Source: Phycisphaerae bacterium
Lineage (GTDB): Bacteria > Planctomycetota > Phycisphaerae > JAJVII01
Direction: 5' to 3'
DNA length: 52,222 bases
Assembly (NCBI GenBank): GCA_022072085.1
Contig: JAJVII010000026.1
Span: 1 to 52,222 of the forward strand
The notes beneath the pieces are model-generated. The model ran no database searches and was not told the origin of the DNA. It was given only the letters and a program-made list of their open reading frames with translations. A program made the position numbers and the translations under genes. Positions within the stretch are counted from its first letter, which is position 1. Each line of letters opens with the position of its first letter. Below are positions 40,899-52,222 of this stretch, in pieces.

Positions 40899-41684
40899 TC
40901 ACCGCGTCCCCGACGCTCCCGGCGCCGCCCAGAGACTGGACGACTCGACGTCGAGATAGAGCGTTGCGCCCGGGTGCGTCTTGAGGATCGTCGCCGGCAG
41001 CGACTCGCGGACGCCCGGCGCGAGCAGGTCGCGGATGATGCCGGCCTTGATGCGGTAGGGTACGCAGCAGAGGATCGTCCCGGCCGACATCAGCGTCGGG
41101 ACGGTCATCGTGATGCCGCGCGCGGGGATCGTGCCCAGGGCGGCGAAGTTGGGGTCGGCCATGAGCTGCCGCTTGGACGACTCGGCCACATCGACGACCT
41201 TGACGGCCTGCGGCTCGTCGAAGACGCCCGGGCCGGGCTCGTTGAATGCGAGGTGGCCGGACACGCCGACGCCCAGGCAGGCGAGGTGCAACGGGCGGTG
41301 GGCGATGGCGGCCTGGAAGCGGGCCCGCTCGGCCTCCGCGTCGGGGGCCGCGAAGTCCGGCATGGTGACGCTGCGCAGGGGCACGCGGCTGTAGAGGTCG
41401 CGCCGCGGCTGGGCGCAGACGGCCAGCTCCGGCGGGATGCCCGGTGCGTGGAATTCGTCGACGGAGATCGCGTCGATCCGCGGCCAGGGGATGTCGCGAC
41501 GGGCGACCAGCGCGGCGTGGAAGGCCATCTGCGACTGGGCGCCGGCGAAGACGACATTGGCGGCGTCGCGCGTCCGCAGCAGGGCGTTGACGGCGGCGGC
41601 GAAGTCGGCGGCGGCCGTGGCGGCCATTGCCTCGACCGAGTCGAACACGCGGACGGTCAGGCGGTCTGTCGTGAAGGACTTCAT
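40899..41684 (-). CDS. nagB: NagB/6-phosphogluconolactonase-family sugar-phosphate isomerase
   Basis: A 261-residue protein of the NagB family, which includes glucosamine-6-phosphate deaminase. Motifs: ISVDEFHAPG (family Asp-Glu pair) and LGVGVSGHLAFNEPG (catalytic His). The family is well matched in length. Whether it deaminates GlcN6P or acts on another amino sugar is not certain. The start ATG follows the stop of the (alpha/alpha)6 gene without a gap (TAGATG). Confidence 0.82.
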   Translation of the reverse strand: MKSFTTDRLTVRVFDSVEAMAATAAADFAAAVNALLRTRDAANVVFAGAQSQMAFHAALVARRDIPWPRIDAISVDEFHAPGIPPELAVCAQPRRDLYSRVPLRSVTMPDFAAPDAEAERARFQAAIAHRPLHLACLGVGVSGHLAFNEPGPGVFDEPQAVKVVDVAESSKRQLMADPNFAALGTIPARGITMTVPTLMSAGTILCCVPYRIKAGIIRDLLAPGVRESLPATILKTHPGATLYLDVESSSLWAAPGASGTR

Positions 41685-42875
41685 CTACTTCGGTCCCCAG
41701 CCCAGCGTGGTGTAGGTGGACGCGCGGCGGCCGCTCAGCCGCAGCCACAACTGCAGCGCGTAGGCCGTGTCGCGCCCATGCACCACGTCGCGGGCGTGCG
41801 CGTAGTTACTCTGGCCGTAGACCCCGCCGAGCATGTAGCGGTTCTCGTTGGTGCGTTCCTGGAGCGTCAGGCCGAAGCGGGCGGCCCGCAGCAGCGGCCC
41901 GACGATCTCCTCCGGCGGCACGACGACCACGCCGGCGTCGGCCAGGTCCAGCGCCTCCAGCAGTTCCAGGGCCGTAACGAACGTGCCGCCGTAACCGGGG
42001 AACGCGCCGCGGTCGTCCTGGCGGGCGAGTTCGGCTCGCAGCCGCTCGGTTGCCAGGTCAAGGTATCGCCGCCGGCCCAGAAGCTGGTGCCCGGCCAGCA
42101 GGGCGGTGTTGGCGAAGTCGTCGTTGCCGATCGAGAGCACGCAGTTGCCGTGGAAGTCGTAAGGCGTGTCGGCGCCGGGGGCGGCCGCGACGATTCGTTC
42201 GAGGGAGTCGAGCACCTTGCCCAGGGCGTCGGCCCAGCGGGCGTCGCCGGTGAGGCGGTGGAGCTGGTAATAGACCAGCCCGCCGCCGGCCTGCCAGTCG
42301 CCGCGGACGTTGCTGGTGGTGCCGAGGCCGGCGGCCAGGTCGAAGTCGTCCCATGGGTAGCCCTCGTCGTCGCTGCCGAAGGTGGAGTACCACTGGCCGA
42401 AGCGGACGGCGCGGTCGAGGTGCGATTTCTCGCCGGTGAGCAGGTGCAGCGCGATCAAACCCATCGCGCCGGTGGCGGCGTCGCGCGGGGCCGAGTAGCT
42501 GTGGCCGGGGTAGAGCTCGTGAAAGCCGCCGATGCCCCGAGGCCAGCGGCTGTCGAAGCATTGCAGCGCCAGCAGGTACTTCGAGCCCAGTTCGACGGCG
42601 CGAGCGTAGAGCTGGCGGTCGAGCACGGGGGCGGCCATCAGATCGGCCAGCCCGGCCAGGTAGAGCCCCGTCAGCCAGACGCCGACCGGCTTGACGTAAT
42701 TGCGCGAGGGGCAGCACTTCTCGATGAATCGGCCGGCGTCGATGGAGTCGGCGACGTTGTAGTTGCCCCACGGCCGCTCGGGCGTGTTCTGGCTGTTGAC
42801 CAGCCAGTAGCCGCACAGGCGTGCGGCTTCGAGGAACTGCGCCTTCTCGCTGTCGGACAGTTGCAGGTCGAACAT
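41685..42875 (-). CDS. (alpha/alpha)6-barrel protein, possible glycoside hydrolase or epimerase
   Basis: A 396-residue protein with an (alpha/alpha)6-toroid look: repeated aromatic-rich helices (LCGYWLVNSQ, GVWLTGLYLAGLADLM, RWPRGIGGFHELYPGHSY, GTTSNVRGDWQAGGGLVYYQ). No signal peptide. I cannot name the exact family: GH88/105, GH76/127-like or N-acylglucosamine epimerase-type proteins all have this fold. It heads the operon with nagB and the PHP pseudogene, consistent with an amino-sugar or oligosaccharide pathway. Confidence 0.6.
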   Translation of the reverse strand: MFDLQLSDSEKAQFLEAARLCGYWLVNSQNTPERPWGNYNVADSIDAGRFIEKCCPSRNYVKPVGVWLTGLYLAGLADLMAAPVLDRQLYARAVELGSKYLLALQCFDSRWPRGIGGFHELYPGHSYSAPRDAATGAMGLIALHLLTGEKSHLDRAVRFGQWYSTFGSDDEGYPWDDFDLAAGLGTTSNVRGDWQAGGGLVYYQLHRLTGDARWADALGKVLDSLERIVAAAPGADTPYDFHGNCVLSIGNDDFANTALLAGHQLLGRRRYLDLATERLRAELARQDDRGAFPGYGGTFVTALELLEALDLADAGVVVVPPEEIVGPLLRAARFGLTLQERTNENRYMLGGVYGQSNYAHARDVVHGRDTAYALQLWLRLSGRRASTYTTLGWGPK

Positions 42876-42914
42876 GAGTAGCGTCCCTTTCGATTGGTTG
42901 GGTGCGCAGGGACG

Positions 42915-42943
42915 ACTATATGCCGTGCGCGGGACGGTGGAAA
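42915..42943 (-). promoter_or_regulatory. promoter of the (alpha/alpha)6-nagB operon
   Basis: TTTCCA (42943-42938), 17 bases, TATAGT (42920-42915) on the minus strand, 39 bases before the start codon. Confidence 0.5.
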
Positions 42944-42956
42944 GCCCCGCGCGGGC

Positions 42957-45326
42957 TCAGTTGCTCAAAGCGTAGAGGATGACGTTGGTTGCGATGCGGT
43001 AGGCGTCCTTGATCGTGTACCCGCGGCTGCCGAAGGCCTTCTGCTCGTTGAGCTCGACGGTGAGTGAGTAGCGGCTGTAGACGATGACCAGGCGGCCGTT
43101 GACGACGACGCCCTCCAGTTGAAGGTCGTGGGAGTGGGCGGGGTCGGTCTTGTCCAGCTTGGCCTGGAGCAGCGGGCGATAGCTGACCTGGGCCAGCGGG
43201 AAGTACCCCGGCGCTCCGCCGCGGATGGGGTGGTCGTCCGGCAGCCTGGTCAACTGCCATTCCGGGTGGTCCTTGGTCGGGTAGAGCTGCTCGACGAATT
43301 CGCGGAAGCTGGCGCCGAAGTCGTTGATGAGCTTGCGGTCGCCGGGCAACTGGTAGTTGGCGTTGTCGCGCCCGCAGCAGGCGCTGGCGAAGAGGAACCC
43401 GCCGCGGTCCAGCCAGGTGCGGACGGCCTTGACCTGGTCATCGCTGTACTTGAACCCGTCGTGGCCGGTCATGTACATGATCGGGTGGTTCAGCAGTTCG
43501 GGGTCGGTCGGCTCGATGATCTGGAGCCTGGTCACGACGTCGATCTTGGCCTGGTCGCGGAGGAAGTCGCCGAACTTTACCAGCGCCGGCGGGTTGGTCA
43601 TGTTCTCCAGCAGCCGCGGGCTGTGCTTGAGCACGCCGATGTGCAGGGCGCCGCGGACTATGTCGCCGGGCTTGTCGCCGTCCTTGTCGCTTTCGGCGAC
43701 GCGGGCGCGATCGAGCTTGTCCTTCAGGCGCTCCAGGCCGGTGGCATAGGCGCAGATGTTGGCGCCGATCCTGAAGGCCTCCTCGGTTTCCGGGAGTTTG
43801 GGGTCCTGCTTCTCCCACAGGCAGTTGAGGTCCTTGGGCGAGAAGATCACCGACGTGCGGCAGCCGACCTGGAGGCCCTTGAGCCCGCGGGTGTTCTTGT
43901 CCAGCTTGTAGAACGCCCCGAAGATCGGGTGGTCGTCGGGCAGTTCCTCCAGCGGGTAGTCCGGCCAAGTCTGCTCGGCGAACCGCTCGAAGCCCACCTT
44001 GAACCCCATCTGCCCGCAGCAGGCGACCGCGAGGATCGTCCCGCCCTGGTCCACGTATTCCTTCAGCTTGTCGCGCTGGGCCTGCGTGAACTGCGGGAAG
44101 TCGTATCCGCTGATGTAGAGGATCGGCGCGTCCAGCAGGTCCACCAGCTTGGCCTGGAGGTTCACGACCTGCCAGGCCAGCGGCTGTTCGCTGAACGGGG
44201 CGCCGGCTTCGTTCCGGGCCTTGGTCAGGTACTGCACCAGGTGCTCGCAGTCGTAGTGCACGGGCGACCAGGCGTCGTCGCGGCTCCAGCGCAGCTTGCT
44301 GATGATGACCGGCTTGTTCCCCTTGGCCAGGAACAGCAGGGCGAACGCCGTGTCCACCGGGTTGTTCCATGTCCCGTCGTCGCGCTGCGAGCGGACGAGA
44401 TACTCGGCGCCCTCGCGGTACCAGTCGTGCTGGCCGAAGAACTTCAGCCCGCTGATCATCCCCACGCGCTCCATCGCGTAGAGGTAGTAGAGGTGCCACG
44501 ACTGCGGGCCGTTGGGGTGCTGCTCGACGCTGAAGAAACGGTCCAGCCACGTCAGGCCCTTGGCGATCGCGTCGTTCTGGAGGTACTCAACGCAGCGGCT
44601 GGGGTTGGTGCTCGGCCGACCGACGTTGAGCTGGTTGCCGGTGATGTAGAGGCTCGCCAGCCCGGCGCAGGCCATCGACCCGCGTGCGGCCTGGCGGCGG
44701 TTGCCCATGTCGGCGCGATATTGCCAGCCGCCGTCGGCGAGCTGGCTGTTGACGTAGAGGTCCTCGCTGAGCTTCCACACCTTGGTGGGGATCTCGAACC
44801 CCGCTTTGGACGCCTCGTGCAGCCCCAGCAGGGCGAACTGGGAGTTGGAGTTGTCGCCGATGGTGCTCCTGGCGGCGCCCTTCATCATGTTGTAGCCCCA
44901 GGTCCCCGACCCGAGCTGGGCGTCCAGCAGCCACTTGACCACGTCCTGGTAGTTCTTGTCGCCGGGCCCGCGGCCGGCGTAGTGATAGACCTGCGACTTG
45001 AGCCCGACCACGTACGTGTCGCTGTTGGCGACCTTGTCCAGGGCCGCCAGCCCCTTGACGACGACCGGGTCGTTGGCCGGCACGCCCGCGTTCAGCAGCG
45101 CCAGCAGGTTCAGCGCCGTCACGCCGCCGGCCCGGGTGTAGTCCCGCCAGCCGCCGGTGGGCAACTGCGAGTTCTTGATCTCGTTGATCGCCTTGCTGAC
45201 CGCCACCTTGACCTGGTCGGCGGTCACTTCCGCCCGCGCCGTCGCCGGGCGCAACAGCAAGCCGCCGGCGAGAACGCATGTCAACAGGGCCGCGATGGCC
45301 ATGCCCGCCCCTGGCTTGCTCTTCAT
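42957..45326 (-). CDS. secreted protein with terpene-cyclase-like repeats and two DUF4159 domains
   Basis: A 789-residue protein with a signal peptide (MAIAALLTCVLAGGLLL, cleaved near ARA). Residues 35-340 contain four repeats of the prenyltransferase/squalene-oxidase type (QLPTGGWRDY, QLGSGTWGYN, QLADGGWQYR, QRDDGTWNNP). Two DUF4159 domains follow: one around 380-520 (PILYISGYDFPQF, VACCGQMGFK, LPDDHPIFG), the other around 610-789 (PIMYMTGHDGFKY, SACCGRDNAN, LPDDHPIRG). The repeats bind or pack as a toroid; no active site is evident. Role unknown. Confidence 0.85.
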   Translation of the reverse strand: MKSKPGAGMAIAALLTCVLAGGLLLRPATARAEVTADQVKVAVSKAINEIKNSQLPTGGWRDYTRAGGVTALNLLALLNAGVPANDPVVVKGLAALDKVANSDTYVVGLKSQVYHYAGRGPGDKNYQDVVKWLLDAQLGSGTWGYNMMKGAARSTIGDNSNSQFALLGLHEASKAGFEIPTKVWKLSEDLYVNSQLADGGWQYRADMGNRRQAARGSMACAGLASLYITGNQLNVGRPSTNPSRCVEYLQNDAIAKGLTWLDRFFSVEQHPNGPQSWHLYYLYAMERVGMISGLKFFGQHDWYREGAEYLVRSQRDDGTWNNPVDTAFALLFLAKGNKPVIISKLRWSRDDAWSPVHYDCEHLVQYLTKARNEAGAPFSEQPLAWQVVNLQAKLVDLLDAPILYISGYDFPQFTQAQRDKLKEYVDQGGTILAVACCGQMGFKVGFERFAEQTWPDYPLEELPDDHPIFGAFYKLDKNTRGLKGLQVGCRTSVIFSPKDLNCLWEKQDPKLPETEEAFRIGANICAYATGLERLKDKLDRARVAESDKDGDKPGDIVRGALHIGVLKHSPRLLENMTNPPALVKFGDFLRDQAKIDVVTRLQIIEPTDPELLNHPIMYMTGHDGFKYSDDQVKAVRTWLDRGGFLFASACCGRDNANYQLPGDRKLINDFGASFREFVEQLYPTKDHPEWQLTRLPDDHPIRGGAPGYFPLAQVSYRPLLQAKLDKTDPAHSHDLQLEGVVVNGRLVIVYSRYSLTVELNEQKAFGSRGYTIKDAYRIATNVILYALSN

Positions 45327-45339
45327 GGTCGCCCTTCCA

Positions 45340-45368
45340 TTGGAATGTGACGCCGTGTTAATTATACT
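45340..45368 (+). promoter_or_regulatory. promoter of the Fur-family gene
   Basis: TTGGAA (45340-45345), 17 bases, TATACT (45363-45368). Surrounding bases (GTTAATTATACTAC) are AT-rich and could host a Fur/PerR site for autoregulation, but no full consensus box is present. Confidence 0.55.
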
Positions 45369-45404
45369 ACTCCCAAGCTCCGCGACTTACAAGGAAGACA
45401 GCCC

Positions 45405-45836
45405 TTGAGCCCCGCCCGACGCGAGCAGATCGGCCAACGCAAGACCCAGCAGCGGGACGCCATCGCCGCGGTCATTCGACAGTCCGACGGGCCGCTGACC
45501 ATCGTCGAAATCCACCTGCGGGCCCGCCGCCGCGTCGCCGGCCGGCAGCTCGGCATCGCCACCGTCTATCGCACCGTCAACCTGCTGCTCCAGCGCGAGG
45601 TCATCCACTCCGTCATCCTGGGCGACGGCCAGACGCGCTACGAGTCGGCGGGCCTGGACCATCATCACCACTTCCGCTGCCGCGTCTGCCGCACGGTCTA
45701 CGACCTGCCCGGATGCATGCTCGACCCGCCCGCCGGCGCCAGGCTGCCCGCGGGCTTCCGCGTCGAGACGCACGAGCTGACCCTTTACGGCACCTGCCCG
45801 CGCTGCTCGCGCCCGCCGCGCCGGGCCAATCGCTGA
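45405..45836 (+). CDS. fur: Fur-family metal-dependent transcriptional regulator
   Basis: A 143-residue Fur/PerR/Zur-like repressor. An N-terminal winged helix has the family's DNA-reading helix ATVYRTVNLLLQREVI. The dimerisation domain follows with DHHHHFRCRVC (metal and structural zinc ligands) and a second CPRC near the end. TTG 45405 is the start, with AAGGAAG 8 bases upstream. Which metal or signal it senses cannot be told from sequence. It is divergent from the DUF4159 gene. Confidence 0.88.
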   Translation: MSPARREQIGQRKTQQRDAIAAVIRQSDGPLTIVEIHLRARRRVAGRQLGIATVYRTVNLLLQREVIHSVILGDGQTRYESAGLDHHHHFRCRVCRTVYDLPGCMLDPPAGARLPAGFRVETHELTLYGTCPRCSRPPRRANR

Positions 45837-45950
45837 CGGGCAGCCGGCCAGCCGGGCAGGGCCCCCGCAACCGCTGCGCCCCCTGAGGGTTTGATGGCGC
45901 AGGGGAACGCTTGCGACCGTGACCTCCGCATTCCCGGATCAGGTGCAGCG

Positions 45951-48473
45951 ATGGCCCATCGCCTGTCGGTCCTGGCCGCCGTGCTCTGGGTGATCGGCGT
46001 CGCGTTGGCCGGCTCAGCCGTCGCCGCGGACGCGCCTGGGCCCGTCAGCGTTCAGGTTCACCCCCCAGCCTCCCAGCCCGACGGGCCGTGGTCGGCCGAC
46101 GGTTGGCCGACGACCCGCCCCGACCGCAAGACCTCCGTCCCGCCGCGTCAATGGGGCGTGCTCTGGGGCGAGATCGAGTACGGCCACAAGGTCGAGCACT
46201 GCGCCCTGGCCGCCGACGAAATCACGACGCGTGTCGGCCGCATCGTCCCCGACCACCCGCGGCTGCTGATCCGCTCGCGGCCCTGGGCGGGCGGGCTGTC
46301 GGTCGCCCAGCTTCGCGAGCGGGCGAGGCAGGAGCCGTGGGCGAAGAATTTCAGGGCCCCGCCCAAAGGCCGCGGCCGCGAGCTGGACACGGCCCTCTAC
46401 TACCTGGTTACCGGTGACGAGTCGGTCATCGGCCCGCTGGTCGAATATGTCCTGTCGGCCCGGGCGCAGGACAACTGCGGCGGCGGCATGCTCGGGCCCT
46501 GCCGCGTCTACGACTGGATCGTCAACTGCCCCAGCCTGACCGACGCGCAGAAGCGGAAGATGCGCGACCACCTGGCCGCGACGGCCCTGCGCTGCGCCGC
46601 CGCCCAGCAGTCGGCCGGCGTGTTCGACATGTTCCACCACCGCGGCTCGTGCGGCTGGATGGCCGACACGCTGGTGACCGGGCTGGTCCTCTGGGGCGAG
46701 CACGCCGACGCCGAGAAGCTCGTGCGGCTGGGGGCGGGCTACTTCCTGAAGAACTACTTCCGCGGCTGGCAGCGTCTGGGCGGGCGATGGAGCGACTACT
46801 TCATCGGTTCGAAGATGATGCCGTTGGCGATCGCCTGCTGGGCCAGCGCGGTCGAGCAGCCGGACGTCTTCGAGACGATCCGCCGCGACTGGGGCGACTG
46901 GCTCCAGGGGCACATGTATTTCCTGATGGCCGCCCGGCTGCCGAGCCAGACCTGGTCGGCGCCGGCAGCCGGGTTCATGCACGACGAGCGGCAGTGGCTG
47001 AGCCCGGCGGCCGACTACATGCTCATCGCCCGCGGCTACCGCAACCCCGACGCCTACGCGTTCCTGCGCTGGCGCGGCGTCGAGCCGAAGAACGACATCC
47101 TGCTCTACGACGAAGCGACCGACCGCAGGCCCTCGGCGTTCGCGTCGGGGCCCTCGCTGGCGTGGGTGTGGGGGCGCGACGGCAACGGCTACGCCCAGTT
47201 CCGCAGGGGCGGCTGGGGGCCGGACGCGACGGTCGTCGAGTTCAAGTGCGGCGATTACTTCTGGAGCCACGACCTCAACTGCAACAACAACTCCTTCTAC
47301 ATCTACCACAAGGGCCACCTGGCGATTCAGAGCGGACTCTACAGCGACTACTATCGCGGCGAGCACTGCGAGCACTACTACCCGCAGACGGTTTCCTCCA
47401 ACAGCATGCTGATCTGTCAGCCGGGCGAGATCTTCTGGCCCGGGCGCGGCACGATCCCCTCGCACGGCAGCCAGCGGCTGCCCTACTACGGCGGGTCAAC
47501 CAACTTCACCTTCGACGAATACCTCAGCCGCCTGGACGCCAAGCGGCATTACGAGATGGGCGAGATCCCGGCGTTCGAGTCGGCTCCCGACCGCAGTTGG
47601 AGCTACATCTGCGGCGACGCGACCGACGCATACAACAACCCGAAGTTCTGCGACAACGGCAAGGCCTCGAAGAACACGCCGAAGATCGACCGGTTCACCC
47701 GCTCGCTGGTCTACCTGCCGGCGGCCGGCAACCTGGTCGTCTTCGACCGCGTCAGCGCGACCGACCCGGCCTATCGCAAGGCGTGGCTGTTGCACACGGT
47801 CGGCCGCCCGGAGGTCGGCGGGCGTCTGATCGCCGCCGAGGTCGCCGGCCACGTCGAGACGTTCGACGGCGACACGGCGCAGGCGACCTGGACCGGCGGG
47901 GTCATCCCCCCGCCCGATCCGTCCGACCCCGGGAGGTTGCTGGTGCGCAGCCTGCTGCCGGCGGAGCGGACGATCCGCCGCATCGGCGGGGAGGGCTACG
48001 AGTTCTACGTCGATGGGAAGAACCGCCCGATCGACCACTACGCCGAGTGCATCAAACCCGGCACGCCGCACCCGATCGAAGCCGGGAAGTGGCGCATCGA
48101 GATTTCGCCGGCGCGCCCGTCCGCGTTCGACAACTTCCTGACGCTGATCCACATCGCCGACACGAAGACCGCAGCCGCGCCGCCGGCTGACCTGGTCCGC
48201 GCCGACGACGGGCGGATGCTCGGGCTGTCATGCGGGGGCTGGGTGGTCATGTTCGGCGCCCGCGGGCCGGCGGATGGGGCCGTCCGCTACCGTGCCCCGG
48301 CTGGGCGGGCCGAGCACCTGGTCGTGGACCTTCAGCGCGGCGCGGCCTACCGCGTCGAGGGCGCCGCCGGCGGCGTCACGCGACTGACGGCCAGCGCCGA
48401 AGGCGTCGTGCGGTTCGCGACCGACCGCGCGGGCCCCGTCGCGCTGACGCCGCTGCCGGTTGCCGGTCGGTGA
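45951..48473 (+). CDS. secreted heparinase II/III-like protein
   Basis: An 840-residue exported protein. Its signal peptide is AVLWVIGVALAGSAVA, cleaved near ADA. It has an alpha-toroid region (HPRLLIRSRPWAG, TALYYLVTGDESVIGPLVEY, then VFDMFHHRGSCGW) and a C-terminal beta-sandwich of the heparinase II/III type, with DYFWSHDLNCNNNSFYIYHK and FTRSLVYLPAAGNLVVFDRV. The family cleaves acidic polysaccharides by beta-elimination or has non-lyase relatives; the exact substrate is not known. ATG 45951 was chosen because the signal peptide begins there; ATG 45894 is possible. Confidence 0.75.
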   Translation: MAHRLSVLAAVLWVIGVALAGSAVAADAPGPVSVQVHPPASQPDGPWSADGWPTTRPDRKTSVPPRQWGVLWGEIEYGHKVEHCALAADEITTRVGRIVPDHPRLLIRSRPWAGGLSVAQLRERARQEPWAKNFRAPPKGRGRELDTALYYLVTGDESVIGPLVEYVLSARAQDNCGGGMLGPCRVYDWIVNCPSLTDAQKRKMRDHLAATALRCAAAQQSAGVFDMFHHRGSCGWMADTLVTGLVLWGEHADAEKLVRLGAGYFLKNYFRGWQRLGGRWSDYFIGSKMMPLAIACWASAVEQPDVFETIRRDWGDWLQGHMYFLMAARLPSQTWSAPAAGFMHDERQWLSPAADYMLIARGYRNPDAYAFLRWRGVEPKNDILLYDEATDRRPSAFASGPSLAWVWGRDGNGYAQFRRGGWGPDATVVEFKCGDYFWSHDLNCNNNSFYIYHKGHLAIQSGLYSDYYRGEHCEHYYPQTVSSNSMLICQPGEIFWPGRGTIPSHGSQRLPYYGGSTNFTFDEYLSRLDAKRHYEMGEIPAFESAPDRSWSYICGDATDAYNNPKFCDNGKASKNTPKIDRFTRSLVYLPAAGNLVVFDRVSATDPAYRKAWLLHTVGRPEVGGRLIAAEVAGHVETFDGDTAQATWTGGVIPPPDPSDPGRLLVRSLLPAERTIRRIGGEGYEFYVDGKNRPIDHYAECIKPGTPHPIEAGKWRIEISPARPSAFDNFLTLIHIADTKTAAAPPADLVRADDGRMLGLSCGGWVVMFGARGPADGAVRYRAPAGRAEHLVVDLQRGAAYRVEGAAGGVTRLTASAEGVVRFATDRAGPVALTPLPVAGR

Positions 48474-48486
48474 CCGCCCGGCAATG

Positions 48487-51087
<2,601 letters not shown>

Positions 51088-51148
51088 CGTTGACTCCGTG
51101 GAACGGTTGCCATGCCTCCCCACAGCAGAGCAGAAGGCGCGCTCTCTT

Positions 51149-52222
51149 TCAATCCCTCGGAGCGCGGCGGTTCAGGTAGTCGATGAGCTGGTCGGCCAGT
51201 TCGATGTTGTGGGCGCCGCCGTGGCGGAGGTCGCGCAGCAGGTCGGCCGGCGCGGGCTGCCCCGCGGGCGGCGGGGTCTGGAGGTCCAGGCGGGCCGCCA
51301 GGTCGTTGGCCGATCGCGTCACATGCTGCGCCCGATCGCGGCCGAGTTCGCGGTAGATGAACCGCAGGCCGCCGGCCGGGTCGGCTTCGGTGGCCTTATG
51401 GCAGGTCGCGCACAAGTCGGTCGGCGCCGTCCAGCGGTCGGCGGCTGCGTCATATCGGTGGCACTGGGCGCAGCGGACCTGGCCGCTCATCGGGTCGGCC
51501 CGGACCGTCAGCTTGAGCGGCTCGTAGCGCCCGGCAAACATGGCCGCCTCGGTCGCGTGGCAGCGCAGGCAACTCGCGTCCAGCGCCGGCGGCTGAGGCC
51601 TGGGCTCGAACGCCCGGCTGCCCGACGCGGGCGTGACGGCCGGCGACTCGGCCCGCCACAGCGCCTGAACTGCCGGCGTCGTCTGCTCGACGTGGTGGCA
51701 GTGGGAGCAGTCGGCCTGCGTCACGCGGAGTCGGCTGACGCGGTTGGGACGGTCGAAGTGCGTCGTGTGGCAGCTCGCGCAGGCCACGCCGGCCAGCCGG
51801 TGAGAGCGGTGGGCGGCGCGGTAGCGGCCGTTGAAGCTCGCGGCGATCGCGTCGCTGTCGCGATGGCAGACGCGGCAGTCGATGGCGGCCCAGTCACGCG
51901 TATCGACCACGGTCGTCACGCCGGAGCGTCCCTTGTGCTCGGTGTGGCAGTCCAGGCAGTCCAGCCCCGCGTCGAGGTGGTGCGACTTGAACCGGCCCGC
52001 CGGCCAGGCGGCGGCCGCCCCGTCCGGGCCCGTGTGGCAGCCGGTGCATCGCTCGTTGACCACGCCGTACTGGTCGTTGTGGCAGGCGGCGCAGTCGGCC
52101 TCCAGCCAGGCGTGCCGGTCGCTCAGCTTGCCGGGCATGACCACCCCCTGGACCTGTCGGCGGATCGTCTCGCCGCCGCCGCCGGCGAAGACCAGCGAGC
52201 CCAGCACCGCCGTCACCACCCA
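51149..52222 (-). CDS. multihaem cytochrome c, 5'-truncated by the window edge
   Basis: The frame is open to the last base, so the true start is beyond it. The visible 357 residues begin with a hydrophobic segment (TAVLGSLVFAGG), probably part of a signal or membrane anchor. Nine CxxCH haem-binding motifs follow: CAACH, CTGCH, CLDCH, CRVCH, CASCH, CSHCH, CLRCH, CAQCH and CATCH, placed in a pattern that fits a tri- or tetrahaem-repeat electron-transfer protein (NapC/NrfB or cytochrome c3-like). The C-terminus is polar, with DLQTPPPAGQPAPAD. It acts in the periplasm; electron partner unknown. Confidence 0.9.
   Translation of the reverse strand, partial: WVVTAVLGSLVFAGGGGETIRRQVQGVVMPGKLSDRHAWLEADCAACHNDQYGVVNERCTGCHTGPDGAAAAWPAGRFKSHHLDAGLDCLDCHTEHKGRSGVTTVVDTRDWAAIDCRVCHRDSDAIAASFNGRYRAAHRSHRLAGVACASCHTTHFDRPNRVSRLRVTQADCSHCHHVEQTTPAVQALWRAESPAVTPASGSRAFEPRPQPPALDASCLRCHATEAAMFAGRYEPLKLTVRADPMSGQVRCAQCHRYDAAADRWTAPTDLCATCHKATEADPAGGLRFIYRELGRDRAQHVTRSANDLAARLDLQTPPPAGQPAPADLLRDLRHGGAHNIELADQLIDYLNRRAPRD

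Overview
The window is about 52 kb of high-GC bacterial chromosome. Many features point to a member of the Planctomycetota, probably Phycisphaerae-like: the GC level, DUF4159 and NHL/heparinase-type secreted proteins, a ThiD2-ThiE fusion, deoxyhypusine-synthase-like and UMF1 proteins, and families of short intergenic repeats. This assignment is an inference from gene content; there is no rRNA gene to anchor it. Promoters look like ordinary sigma-70 sites (TATAAT, TATGCT, TATACT, TATCAT), and most genes carry GGAG-type ribosome binding sites.

Layout. 0-5.3 kb: a cut-off gene, a RimK-like ligase, a CBM48 glycogen-binding protein with an operator-like palindrome, a DUF255 thioredoxin-like protein and ThiD2-ThiE. 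5.3-8.7 kb: hicAB beside tRNA-Thr(TGT), a membrane protein and a GAF/SpoIIE phosphatase. 9.0-10.9 kb: tandem AAC(3)-type acetyltransferases. 10.9-20.7 kb is a long minus-strand run: hisF, an ATPase-TOPRIM pair, a PilT-type ATPase, a membrane-anchored PilB-like pseudo-ATPase, a CvpA-like protein, a second ATPase-TOPRIM pair and a cupin. A free-standing candidate small RNA with its own promoter, palindromic operator and terminator interrupts this run on the plus strand at 17.8-17.95 kb. 20.8-25.5 kb: secreted proteins, including two related small ones, and a YfhO-like membrane protein. 25.6-28.9 kb is an accessory stretch of visibly lower GC in parts: two related zinc-ribbon proteins, a YcxB-like protein, a lipoprotein, a 34-bp inverted repeat, a transposase remnant and a decayed copy of the dinG 3' end. 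28.9-32.6 kb: a DinG-type helicase, a membrane protein and thiSG. 32.7-40.5 kb: a GH94-like phosphorylase, a HAD hydrolase, a deoxyhypusine-synthase-like protein, a UMF1 transporter and a URO-D-like methyltransferase. 40.5-45.3 kb: an operon of an (alpha/alpha)6 sugar enzyme, NagB and a wrecked PHP-family gene, preceded by a DUF4159 protein. 45.4-52.2 kb: a Fur-family regulator, a heparinase-like protein, an NHL propeller protein and a multihaem cytochrome c that runs off the window edge.

How the genes work together. Carbohydrate breakdown dominates the right half (GH94-like phosphorylase, NagB, (alpha/alpha)6 enzyme, heparinase-like protein). Thiamine synthesis is split between ThiD2-ThiE and ThiS-ThiG, with no TPP riboswitch visible at either. 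The most unusual part is 11.3-19.9 kb. Two unrelated-looking SMC/RecF-type ATPase plus TOPRIM modules, which resemble the architecture of known anti-phage systems (OLD, PARIS), flank a type IV pilus-type ATPase cluster. One of these ATPase genes contains a nine-base G tract, and a structured RNA gene lies next to that module.
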